This document shows positions 1-5,659 of a stretch of DNA of 11,055 bases, piece after piece; the first letter of the stretch is position 1, and each line of letters opens with the position of its first letter. The translations under genes were made by a program, and so were the position numbers. The notes beneath the pieces were generated by a model. That model made no database searches. It had not been told where the DNA came from and saw nothing but the letters and a program-made list of their open reading frames with translations. The DNA is from CAYOSU01 sp964541255 (GTDB lineage Bacteria > Bacillota > Clostridia > Christensenellales > CAMQZB01), in the NCBI GenBank assembly GCA_964541255.1, contig CAZIPL010000049.1:1-11055 (forward strand). The letters run 5' to 3'.

Positions 1-804
1 CGAAAGTCCGAAAGAGTTGAAAAGATCCATCTCTTTTTCCTTAAAAAGCTCCAAATTGCCGTCGCTTATTCCAAGTTCGTTAAGATAGTCGCTAATTAAA
101 CGGAAGGTGTTTTCGTCATCAACGACGATTCTTCTTACGTCGCTCGACATTACGTCTCTGACCATACGGAAAATAACGCTGCCCTCTTTGTAACAGCATT
201 CCCCGACGGGGGTTTTGTCGTATTCTTCGAGGATTTTTTCAAAGCGGGCGCGAAGCTTTATAGCGTCGGCGAGAATCTCTTCGCTTCTTGCCTTTTCGCA
301 AGCCGTTCGTATGATATATCCACCCTTTCTTCCCTCTAAGTTTTCAAGAAGACTTATAAGTTCGTTCTTTTTCTCTTCGTCGGTAATTTTTCTGGATATT
401 CCGATATACTCGACCGTCGGCATATAGACAAGGTATCTTCCGGCAATCGAAACGTTTGGCGAAAGTCTCGCGCCTTTAGTGCCTATCTCGGTTTTCGTAA
501 CTTGCACCATGATGCTATCGCCGCGCTTTGCGTCGATAACCGCGTTCTCGAAAAGCTTCGTTCCCGAAGAATCAAGCGAAACGGTCTGCTCACCGACGCT
601 CATATATGCGTTTTTCTCTCTACCGATATTGACAAACGCCGCTTGCATGCCTTTCAAGACCTGCTCAACCTTACCTTTATAGATATTGCCTACTATCGAA
701 GCATCGTCTTCGTTTTCCGATATGAATTCGATTACTTTTCCGTTTTCCGTCAATGCGACGGCGTGAGTTTTTCCCCTTGTCGATACGAACAATTCTTTTT
801 CCAT
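1..804 (-). CDS. rng: Ribonuclease E/G family protein, N-terminal 268 residues (partial)
   Basis: This is an endoribonuclease of the RNase E/G family, acting in rRNA maturation and mRNA decay in the cytoplasm. The ATG at 804-802 has GGGAAGAGAG just upstream. Residues 39-69 (VGNIYKGKVEQVLKGMQAAF onward, to GREKNAYM) are the start of the S1 RNA-binding domain inserted in the RNase H-like fold. GISRKITD (135-142) and GYIIRTACE (162-170) correspond to the 5'-monophosphate sensor; in E. coli RNase E the IIRTA motif carries Arg169/Thr170. The DNase I-like catalytic domain with the metal-binding aspartates would follow but lies off the left edge, so catalytic competence cannot be judged. It is the third gene of an operon, 12 nt after the DUF2344 gene. 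In Clostridia this gene is normally followed by rplU-prp-rpmA-obg. Family assignment is secure; whether to call it RNase G or E is a naming choice. Confidence 0.93.
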   Translation of the reverse strand, partial: MEKELFVSTRGKTHAVALTENGKVIEFISENEDDASIVGNIYKGKVEQVLKGMQAAFVNIGREKNAYMSVGEQTVSLDSSGTKLFENAVIDAKRGDSIMVQVTKTEIGTKGARLSPNVSIAGRYLVYMPTVEYIGISRKITDEEKKNELISLLENLEGRKGGYIIRTACEKARSEEILADAIKLRARFEKILEEYDKTPVGECCYKEGSVIFRMVRDVMSSDVRRIVVDDENTFRLISDYLNELGISDGNLELFKEKEMDLFNSFGLS

Positions 805-816
805 TCTCTCTTCCCG

Positions 817-1443
817 TTATGCGAAATATTCATCCGCATTTTTGATTTTGCCGTTATCTTCAACGTACTGTGCCGTCTTCTCGACGGACGAAAGCAAAAC
901 TCCGAAGCTATTGAAAAATCTGTCGGCTCTAAGGTTTATATTGCCGTGTGAAAGCGTTACAAGCTTTTTTTCGCCCGAAAAATCATAGGAAATCATATTG
1001 TCCCTTATGTTTTTCGTTACGCTCTCGCCTTTTTGCATATAGGTTATCTCGAAACTATCTTTCGAGAACGCCTCTTTTATCTTTTCGAGAATCTCGTCGG
1101 TTGCGGAAAAGCTATACGTCGCGCTGACCGCTTTCCCCGCAATGTTCGGATTTTTCTCTAAAACGACGCACTTTGCCGCCGTAAGTCCTCTTATCGAATG
1201 CGCATTGAAGCGCTCTATGAAATCTTCCGCGCTTTCGCTCGTCGAAATGGCGCAATAGTCCGCTTTCGACGAAAGCCCCAAAGGAATGGGCGGTGCGAAA
1301 AATATCAACTCGTGCGGATTGAAGCCTTGCGAATAATCTACCGATATTTTGCTTCTTCTCAAAACTCTCGCAACTTGCCTTAACATATCGACGTGAGGAA
1401 TATACTTTGCCGTATCGACTCTTTCGTATTTAATCAAAAGCAT
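817..1443 (-). CDS. DUF2344 / TIGR03936 radical SAM-linked protein
   Basis: This 208-residue protein is of the DUF2344 family, defined by its genetic linkage or fusion to TIGR03960 radical SAM proteins. The biochemical role is not established. The family signature is clear at the N terminus: ATG, then a strand with KYERVDTAKYIPHVDMLR (about 5-22), then RRSKISVDYSQGFNPHE (about 29-45) and FAPPIPLGLSS (about 49-59). There are no signal peptide or membrane segments, so it is cytoplasmic. The start at 1443 overlaps the last 10 nt of the radical SAM gene and has GGGGAG about 8 nt upstream, inside that gene, which implies translational coupling and probably a protein complex. RNase E/G follows 12 nt after its stop. 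The position between a radical SAM enzyme and RNase E/G suggests RNA or ribosome modification, but that is inference. Confidence 0.93.
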   Translation of the reverse strand: MLLIKYERVDTAKYIPHVDMLRQVARVLRRSKISVDYSQGFNPHELIFFAPPIPLGLSSKADYCAISTSESAEDFIERFNAHSIRGLTAAKCVVLEKNPNIAGKAVSATYSFSATDEILEKIKEAFSKDSFEITYMQKGESVTKNIRDNMISYDFSGEKKLVTLSHGNINLRADRFFNSFGVLLSSVEKTAQYVEDNGKIKNADEYFA

Positions 1444-3239
1444 TTTTTACACTCCCCGAGCTTAGTCGCTCCGCAGCCGAGGCACTTTTCTCCGCAGCCG
1501 CCCGTCGCTATTCCTTTTTCGGCAAGCTCGTTCTCTTTTTCGAAGAACTTTCTCGATACGCCAACGTCGATAAATTGCCACGGCAAAATATCCTCTTTGC
1601 CGTATCCGTCAGTTTCTTTTTCTATATCGACGTTTGCTTTTTCGAAAGCCTTTTCCCAAGCGGTTTTATCGAACTTTTCCGTCCAACCGTCAAAGGTCGC
1701 ACCTAACTTATATGCATTGAAAAGAACGTCGTTCATCTCTCTCCCGCCAAGTGCAAACGCACCCTCGAGCTTACTCGTGAAAGTATCGTGATAGCTTAGC
1801 TTAAAGCCCGATTTATAGAAAGTCTCCCTCAAAAGCATATGCTTTCTTTCGAACTCCTCCGCGCTGTCTTGCGGACGGCGTTCAAACGGAGTAAAGGGCT
1901 TCGGAACAAAGTTCGCGCACGACGCCGACACCGTCACGTCTTTTCGTCCAGTAACGGAGCGATATATCTCCTTGACCTTTTTGCACATCTCGAAAATGCC
2001 GCGTATGTCTTCGTCGGTCTCGGTAGGAAGTCCTATCATAAAATAGAGCTTAACGCTTCTATATCCTGCCAAAAAAGCCTCTTTCATCGCGTTTTCGAAG
2101 TCTTCTTCAGAAATATCTTTGTTTATTACGTTTCTAAGTCTTTGGCTTCCCGCTTCGGGCGCAAACGTCAATGATCCCGTCTTTTTCAATCCGTCGGTCT
2201 TTTCGCCCGCAAAGCTATCAAGTCTTAGTGATGGCAAGGAAAGCTTTACGCCTCGCTCTTTCGCGATTTTCGATATACCTCTTATCGTTTCTTCTATGCA
2301 CGGGAAATCGCCCGTCGAAAGGGAATTTAACGAAATCTCGTCAAAGCCCGTTTCGTCTATCATCTTTTTCGTAAGCTCTATGAGCTTTTCAGGCGTTCTG
2401 CCTCTTATCGGTCTATATCCGAACCCCGCCTGACAGAATCTGCAACCTCTCGGGCAACCGCGGAATATTTCCAAAACAGCTCTGTCGTGAACGGCTTGAA
2501 TGTTGGGGACAAGCTGGTTTGTCGGGAAATAACACTCGTTGAAATCCTCGACAATAGCCTTTTTCGCATAGGGCGAATTCGTCAAGCCTACGTATTTTCC
2601 GTTTTCTCTTATTTCGTCGTGCAAAGCGGGAACGTAAGCAAAGGACAATTCGTCAATCTCTTTAAGTGCTTCGGCTTTTTTAAGTCCCTTTCTGTGCTTT
2701 GCCAAAATATCCATAACGGGAGTTAAGTTAACTTCTCCCTCGCCCAAAATAACAAAGTCGACAAACTCCGAAAAAGGCTCGGGGTTTACGGTGCAAACGC
2801 CGCCCGCGAAGATAAGCGGATCGCTTTCGCTTCTGTCTTTCGATTTAAGTTCGATTCCCGAAAGGTCGAGCATTTCGAGCATGTTCGTATAGCACATCTC
2901 GTACGAAAGAGAAAAGCCCAATCCGTCGAATTCTTTAAGAGGCGTTCTCGTATCGAGCGAAAACAAGGGCAAGCCGCTTGTCCTTAGTTCTTGTGCCATA
3001 TCACTCCACGGACAATAGCAACGCTCGCACGAATATTCGTCGAGCGAGTTAAGATAGCCGTAGATTATCTTATTGCCGAGGTTTGAAATCGCAACCTCGT
3101 ATAGGTCGGGAAAACAAAGGCAAAAGCGTGCTTTGCCCTTGGAAAAATCGGTGCAGGAATTAAATTCCCCGCCCGAATACCTTGCAGGCTTTTCGACGCG
3201 CTGCAAAAGTTCCTCGTATTTAGCGTAGTTTTCGTGCAT
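1434..3239 (-). CDS. B12-binding-like radical SAM protein, TIGR03960 family
   Basis: This is a predicted radical S-adenosylmethionine enzyme of 601 residues; the reaction is unknown. The 4Fe-4S motif CPRGCRFC gives Cys262, Cys266 and Cys269 (CxxxCxxC). It is preceded by a domain resembling the cobalamin-binding fold (about 50-175, with LGEGE near 165), but no DxHxxG cobalamin motif is evident. VEKPARYSGGEFNSC near the N terminus is typical of the family. The C terminus carries five cysteines (582, 586, 589, 597, 600), a second CxxxCxxC plus CxxC cluster that could bind zinc or a second iron-sulfur cluster. I chose ATG 3239 because AGGG sits 5 nt upstream and the likely transcript start is near 3265. 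A TTG at 3257 would add six residues, but its ribosome site would coincide with the transcript start. First gene of the radical SAM - DUF2344 - rng operon. Confidence 0.93.
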   Translation of the reverse strand: MHENYAKYEELLQRVEKPARYSGGEFNSCTDFSKGKARFCLCFPDLYEVAISNLGNKIIYGYLNSLDEYSCERCYCPWSDMAQELRTSGLPLFSLDTRTPLKEFDGLGFSLSYEMCYTNMLEMLDLSGIELKSKDRSESDPLIFAGGVCTVNPEPFSEFVDFVILGEGEVNLTPVMDILAKHRKGLKKAEALKEIDELSFAYVPALHDEIRENGKYVGLTNSPYAKKAIVEDFNECYFPTNQLVPNIQAVHDRAVLEIFRGCPRGCRFCQAGFGYRPIRGRTPEKLIELTKKMIDETGFDEISLNSLSTGDFPCIEETIRGISKIAKERGVKLSLPSLRLDSFAGEKTDGLKKTGSLTFAPEAGSQRLRNVINKDISEEDFENAMKEAFLAGYRSVKLYFMIGLPTETDEDIRGIFEMCKKVKEIYRSVTGRKDVTVSASCANFVPKPFTPFERRPQDSAEEFERKHMLLRETFYKSGFKLSYHDTFTSKLEGAFALGGREMNDVLFNAYKLGATFDGWTEKFDKTAWEKAFEKANVDIEKETDGYGKEDILPWQFIDVGVSRKFFEKENELAEKGIATGGCGEKCLGCGATKLGECKKCF

Positions 3240-3271
3240 ATTATCCCTAAAAAACAAATTAATCCTTTGTT

Positions 3272-3301
3272 ATGTTAGCATATTATTCGCCCGTTTGTAA
3301 A
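3272..3301 (-). promoter_or_regulatory. Predicted sigma-A promoter for the radical SAM-DUF2344-rng operon
   Basis: On the minus strand TTTACA (3301-3296), an 18-nt spacer and TAACAT (3277-3272) form a reasonable sigma-A promoter. The -10 is preceded by TG one base upstream (TGCTAACAT), an extended -10. It sits immediately after the spoIVFB stop codon (3303-3305). It would let the housekeeping operon be expressed independently of the sporulation genes upstream. Predicted start of transcription is near 3265. No terminator is visible after spoIVFB, so read-through during sporulation is also possible. Confidence 0.5.
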
Positions 3302-3302
3302 G

Positions 3303-4109
3303 TCATTTGTTTTTTATTCTTCTCAAAAAATCTTCTTCGCTCTCGACAATCGTTCTCCCCTCTTTGTTTTTTCGCAAAAACACATAATACGAGTCGTAAT
3401 CGAGCATACTCAAAAGCTCGTAGTCGGAAGATTCTTCGACAAAATAGCCTTTAACCGGCAATATCCCGCGTTTTTTCTTTTTCAAAACGCGTTTTAGCTT
3501 TATCTCGACATAATCCTTTTTCTCTTCGTAAAACGCGCCGAAAAGCATAAAAACAGACATCGTTAAGTAGCTTAAGTTTATGCTTTTTGACACAACAGAC
3601 ATAACGAAAAGAGAAAGTGCGACAACGGAAAACACCACGGAAAGAGCCGAAACTATACGGCGAGAAAGCTTTTCATGAGTTTGAAAAATCGTTATTGCCG
3701 CTCTTCCGCCGTCAAGAGGATAGCACGGAAGAAGATTTATTCCTCCGACCGAAAGATTTGCGTAAGCTATCGCTTCGGTATAAGGATAAAGCGTCGGGAA
3801 CAGCCACCAAAGCGCGAAAATACTCGCCGACGTAACAAGGTTGAGTATCGGCGGCAAGAGCGTTATCAAAAGAGTTTTTTCTCTCGGTATTCCCAAAAGT
3901 TCCCCTTTAAGGCAACCTCCGAAAGGCGTTATCGTTACGTCTTCAAGACACACATTAAGTTTTTTTGCTATCAAATAATGCAAAAACTCATGAAATATTA
4001 CGACGAAAATATAAGATATTACCTCTATAGGCTTGCCCGTAAGAATAAAAACGCACCCCGATATTATCGTCAACGGGTGCGCTTTAAGGTTAAAACCACG
4101 CTTTTTCAA
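3303..4109 (-). CDS. spoIVFB: SpoIVFB-like site-2 protease (M50 family)
   Basis: This is an intramembrane zinc metalloprotease; in Bacillus SpoIVFB cleaves pro-sigma-K in the mother-cell-derived outer forespore membrane. The zinc motif is HEFLH (His40, Glu41, His44) inside a hydrophobic segment. The second site is NLLPCYPLDGG (Asn125-Gly135) with Asp133 as the third zinc ligand. Several membrane segments span about 12-45, 80-105, 115-135 and 150-195. The basic C-terminal part (about 200-268) resembles the shortened CBS-like tail of SpoIVFB. The 268-residue length is close to the usual 280-290. The only usable start is a TTG at 4109; it has AAGG only 1 nt away, which is poor spacing. It lies 6 nt after, and in the same frame as, the stop of the upstream SpoIVFA-like gene, so expression may rely on coupled re-initiation. 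The substrate is not shown here. Confidence 0.9.
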   Translation of the reverse strand: MKKRGFNLKAHPLTIISGCVFILTGKPIEVISYIFVVIFHEFLHYLIAKKLNVCLEDVTITPFGGCLKGELLGIPREKTLLITLLPPILNLVTSASIFALWWLFPTLYPYTEAIAYANLSVGGINLLPCYPLDGGRAAITIFQTHEKLSRRIVSALSVVFSVVALSLFVMSVVSKSINLSYLTMSVFMLFGAFYEEKKDYVEIKLKRVLKKKKRGILPVKGYFVEESSDYELLSMLDYDSYYVFLRKNKEGRTIVESEEDFLRRIKNK

Positions 4110-4115
4110 GCCTTG

Positions 4116-4367
4116 TTATATCATCATCGAAGAAAAGGTTGCCGAGAGCATCGAAAATACTTCGGAAAGCTCCACACCTTCCGAAAAAAGGTTTACGGCG
4201 AGCATAACGACCAAAACCGCCGTCGCAAGCCCCACTTCGACAATGAGATAGTCGAGAAAATCGTGTTCTTTTTTTCGCCACTTAGAAATCAAGCTCTCTT
4301 TTTTCTTCTTCTCTTTTTTCGTAGACGTTTTTATTTCGGTCATCAAAAGTTCTTCTCTTTCTTCCAT
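4116..4367 (-). CDS. Small single-pass membrane protein in the SpoIVFA position (mini-SpoIVFA)
   Basis: This 83-residue protein has a very basic, Lys/Glu-rich cytoplasmic N terminus (about 1-40, with KKEKKKK near 17-23), one hydrophobic segment (about 42-61) and about 20 residues beyond it. The start ATG is strong: GGAGGA lies 7 nt upstream. Its position directly before spoIVFB, the basic N terminus and the single membrane span match the N-terminal part of SpoIVFA, which holds and inhibits SpoIVFB in Bacillus. Full SpoIVFA is about 260 residues and ends in an extracytoplasmic LytM (M23-like) domain that receives the SpoIVB cleavage signal; that domain is missing. No sequence motif proves homology, so the name rests on position and topology. 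It begins a two-gene unit with a sigma-E-like promoter upstream. It could instead be an unrelated small partner of SpoIVFB. Confidence 0.75.
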   Translation of the reverse strand: MEEREELLMTEIKTSTKKEKKKKESLISKWRKKEHDFLDYLIVEVGLATAVLVVMLAVNLFSEGVELSEVFSMLSATFSSMMI

Positions 4368-4411
4368 TTAGCGTTCCTCCAAAAACAAAGCCTGAGCTTT
4401 TTCTTTGGTTA

Positions 4412-4441
4412 ATTATATGTAAAAACGCTTTTTCTTATGAC
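4412..4441 (-). promoter_or_regulatory. Sigma-E-like (mother-cell) promoter for the spoIVF pair
   Basis: On the minus strand GTCATAAG (4441-4434), a 14-nt spacer and CATATAAT (4419-4412) resemble the Bacillus sigma-E consensus (-35 KMATATT, spacer 13-15, -10 CATACAMT). The -10 matches 7 of 8 positions and the -35 keeps the ATA core but not the following TT. The same -10 contains TATAAT, but the nearest sigma-A -35 (TTGTCA) is 20 nt away, which is too far for good sigma-A use. The expected transcript start is about 35-40 nt before the mini-SpoIVFA ATG. In B. subtilis spoIVFAB is sigma-E dependent, which agrees with this reading. Confidence 0.5.
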
Positions 4442-4483
4442 AAAATTTCAACCATTAAATTATTGAATTTTTGATAAACGCTT

Positions 4484-4684
4484 TTAATGTTTTCTTATCG
4501 AAATTGTTATTTCTCCGATGCGTTTCGAAAAAGCTATTTCGACGTCTTTATTATCTATTTCGAAAAACTTTGCCAAAACGCTTTTGACCTCTCGTTCTAT
4601 AACGGTAAGCTCTCTATTCGAAAAGCCCTCGTCAAACGCCGTCATTGTCTTTAGTCGTTTGATACCGATATCGGCTGCTGTCAT
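4484..4684 (-). CDS. minE: MinE-like cell division topological specificity factor (short form)
   Basis: This 66-residue protein sits exactly where MinE is expected: its ATG directly follows the minD stop (TAAATG) and AGGAG lies 7 nt upstream. IGIKRLKTMTAFDEG (about 6-20) aligns with the MinE anti-MinCD region (pattern AKERLxxxxxHD). IEREVKSVLAKFFEIDNKDV (about 29-48), followed by a GEITISI strand, matches the C-terminal topological specificity domain. Family members are usually 80-90 residues. Here the N-terminal amphipathic membrane-targeting helix (E. coli MALLDFFLSR) is absent. MinE stimulates MinD ATP hydrolysis and drives Min patterning; without the membrane helix its dynamics may differ. 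Sequence identity is weak, so position carries much of the call. Confidence 0.8.
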   Translation of the reverse strand: MTAADIGIKRLKTMTAFDEGFSNRELTVIEREVKSVLAKFFEIDNKDVEIAFSKRIGEITISIRKH

Positions 4685-5473
4685 TTATATACTCCTTTTC
4701 ACGCTTCGCCTTATTCTTCCGAGAAGTCCCTTATACTTTTTCTCGCAATCGAAAACATATCTTTCGCCTCTTATCAGATTGTCTGCCAAAATTTCGAAGC
4801 ACACCTTGCTTTCGCCGTCGTCCGTTTTTCCGACGCTTTGAGTCATACCTACGGCGTAATCGTCGGGGATAACGCCAAGGGGCGGTACTTTCAGAATTGA
4901 CACTATCTCGTCGGGATTCATCATATCGCCCGCAGCCATAAGATCCCCTCTTGCCCTATTGACGACAAGTCCGTCTATCTTCACTCCGTACTTCGAAAGC
5001 GCGGTTACCGTTTTACTCGCATCGCGTACTGCCGTAACGTCGGGCGTCGTCACCAAAATCGCTTCGCTCACTGCCGATACGGCTCTATGGAAGCCAAGCT
5101 CAATCCCTGCGGGACAATCGACCATGACAAAATCGAAGCTTTCTCCGAGACGCTCTATAACTATTTTTAGGTTTTGCCCCGAAATCGCACTACCTTTATA
5201 GGAATGATTGGACGGCAGAACGTATAAATTGTCTTCCCCGGCAACTTTCACGAGCGCTTGTCTTGCCCTGCAACGCCCCTCGATTACGTCGATAAGGTCA
5301 TATACGACCTTGTTTTCAATTCCGAGCGCAATGTCGAGATTGTTAAGTCCCAAATCCGCATCTACAAGGCACACTCTGAAGCCTTGATTAGCTATCGCCG
5401 CACCTAAATTCGCAGTCACTGTGGTTTTCCCTACTCCGCCCTTGCCGCTTGTTATCACGATCTTTCTCGCCAT
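4685..5473 (-). CDS. minD: Septum site-determining ATPase MinD
   Basis: MinD is a ParA/MinD-family ATPase that binds the membrane as an ATP dimer and recruits the division inhibitor MinC. The 262-residue length is normal. The deviant Walker A is KGGVGKTT (11-18) with signature Lys11 and Lys16. Asp40 lies in VDADLGLNN, and the Walker B-like segment is VMVDCPAG (116-123). VTTPDVTAVRDA (141-152) is also characteristic. The C-terminal YKGLLGRIRRSVKRSI is the amphipathic membrane-targeting helix with basic residues. The ATG at 5473 has GAGGA 7 nt upstream. No minC is present before it, although minC normally precedes minD. The gap upstream carries a terminator for the previous gene and Spo0A-box-like repeats, so minD-minE probably starts its own transcript. 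Confidence 0.97.
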   Translation of the reverse strand: MARKIVITSGKGGVGKTTVTANLGAAIANQGFRVCLVDADLGLNNLDIALGIENKVVYDLIDVIEGRCRARQALVKVAGEDNLYVLPSNHSYKGSAISGQNLKIVIERLGESFDFVMVDCPAGIELGFHRAVSAVSEAILVTTPDVTAVRDASKTVTALSKYGVKIDGLVVNRARGDLMAAGDMMNPDEIVSILKVPPLGVIPDDYAVGMTQSVGKTDDGESKVCFEILADNLIRGERYVFDCEKKYKGLLGRIRRSVKRSI

Positions 5474-5502
5474 GACGTTTTCCTCTTTTCTTTGCTAAGA
5501 AA

Positions 5503-5511
5503 AGAATAGCA
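5503..5511 (-). promoter_or_regulatory. Candidate extended -10 of the minDE promoter
   Basis: TGCTATTCT on the minus strand (5511-5503) is an extended -10 element (TGn followed by TATTCT, 4 of 6 matches). There is no good -35 at 16-18 nt. TTGATG lies 24 nt upstream. Activator-dependent promoters often lack a -35, which would agree with the Spo0A-box-like repeats 45-100 nt upstream. Other -10 choices are possible, so the start site is not fixed. Confidence 0.3.
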
Positions 5512-5555
5512 AAATTACGCCTTAATCTATCGCATCAAGCAGAAAAAAGAAAAAC

Positions 5556-5606
5556 TTCGACAAAATTCGACAAATACCGAAACATACCAATACTTTTTTC
5601 GACAAA
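5556..5606 (-). promoter_or_regulatory. Three Spo0A-box-like sites upstream of minD
   Basis: TTTGTCGAA (minus-strand sense) occurs three times: 5606-5598, 5574-5566 and 5564-5556. Each contains the full Spo0A box core TGTCGAA. The two promoter-proximal copies are head-to-tail with a 10-bp period, the arrangement bound by the Spo0A dimer at Bacillus spoIIG and abrB. The third is 32 bp further away, about three helical turns. All point toward minD. The 9-mer also occurs elsewhere in the window inside genes, because it encodes Phe-Val-Glu, so a single copy would mean little; three in 51 noncoding bases is the notable part. Confidence 0.55.
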
Positions 5607-5637
5607 ATAAAAAAGAGTCCGAAATAACTTCGAACTC
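5603..5637 (-). terminator. Intrinsic terminator after the mreB-like gene
   Basis: On the minus strand GAGTTCGAA and TTCGGACTC (5637-5615) form a 9-bp stem with one T-G wobble and a 5-nt loop. It is followed by a T-rich tail (TTTTTTATTTTG). It starts 22 nt after the mreB-like stop codon. It separates maf-mreB from minD-minE and indicates that these are not one operon here. Confidence 0.8.
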
Positions 5638-5659
5638 GATTTGATTTTTGGTTTTGTTT

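Noticed and set aside
3240..3257. Radical SAM start at TTG 3257 instead of ATG 3239
   Set aside because: Both have an AGG-like site 5 nt upstream, but the predicted transcript start near 3265 would cut into the first site. ATG is preferred; the difference is six residues and not certain.
4090..4281. Basic 63-residue minus-strand frame overlapping the mini-SpoIVFA gene
   Set aside because: It is an out-of-frame shadow: the other frame has a strong ribosome site, a membrane span and a position matching spoIVFA.
3675..4412. Long plus-strand open frame opposite spoIVFB
   Set aside because: The composition (Arg/Lys/Phe-rich, no family features) is typical of the antisense of a membrane protein gene. 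spoIVFB has intact catalytic motifs.
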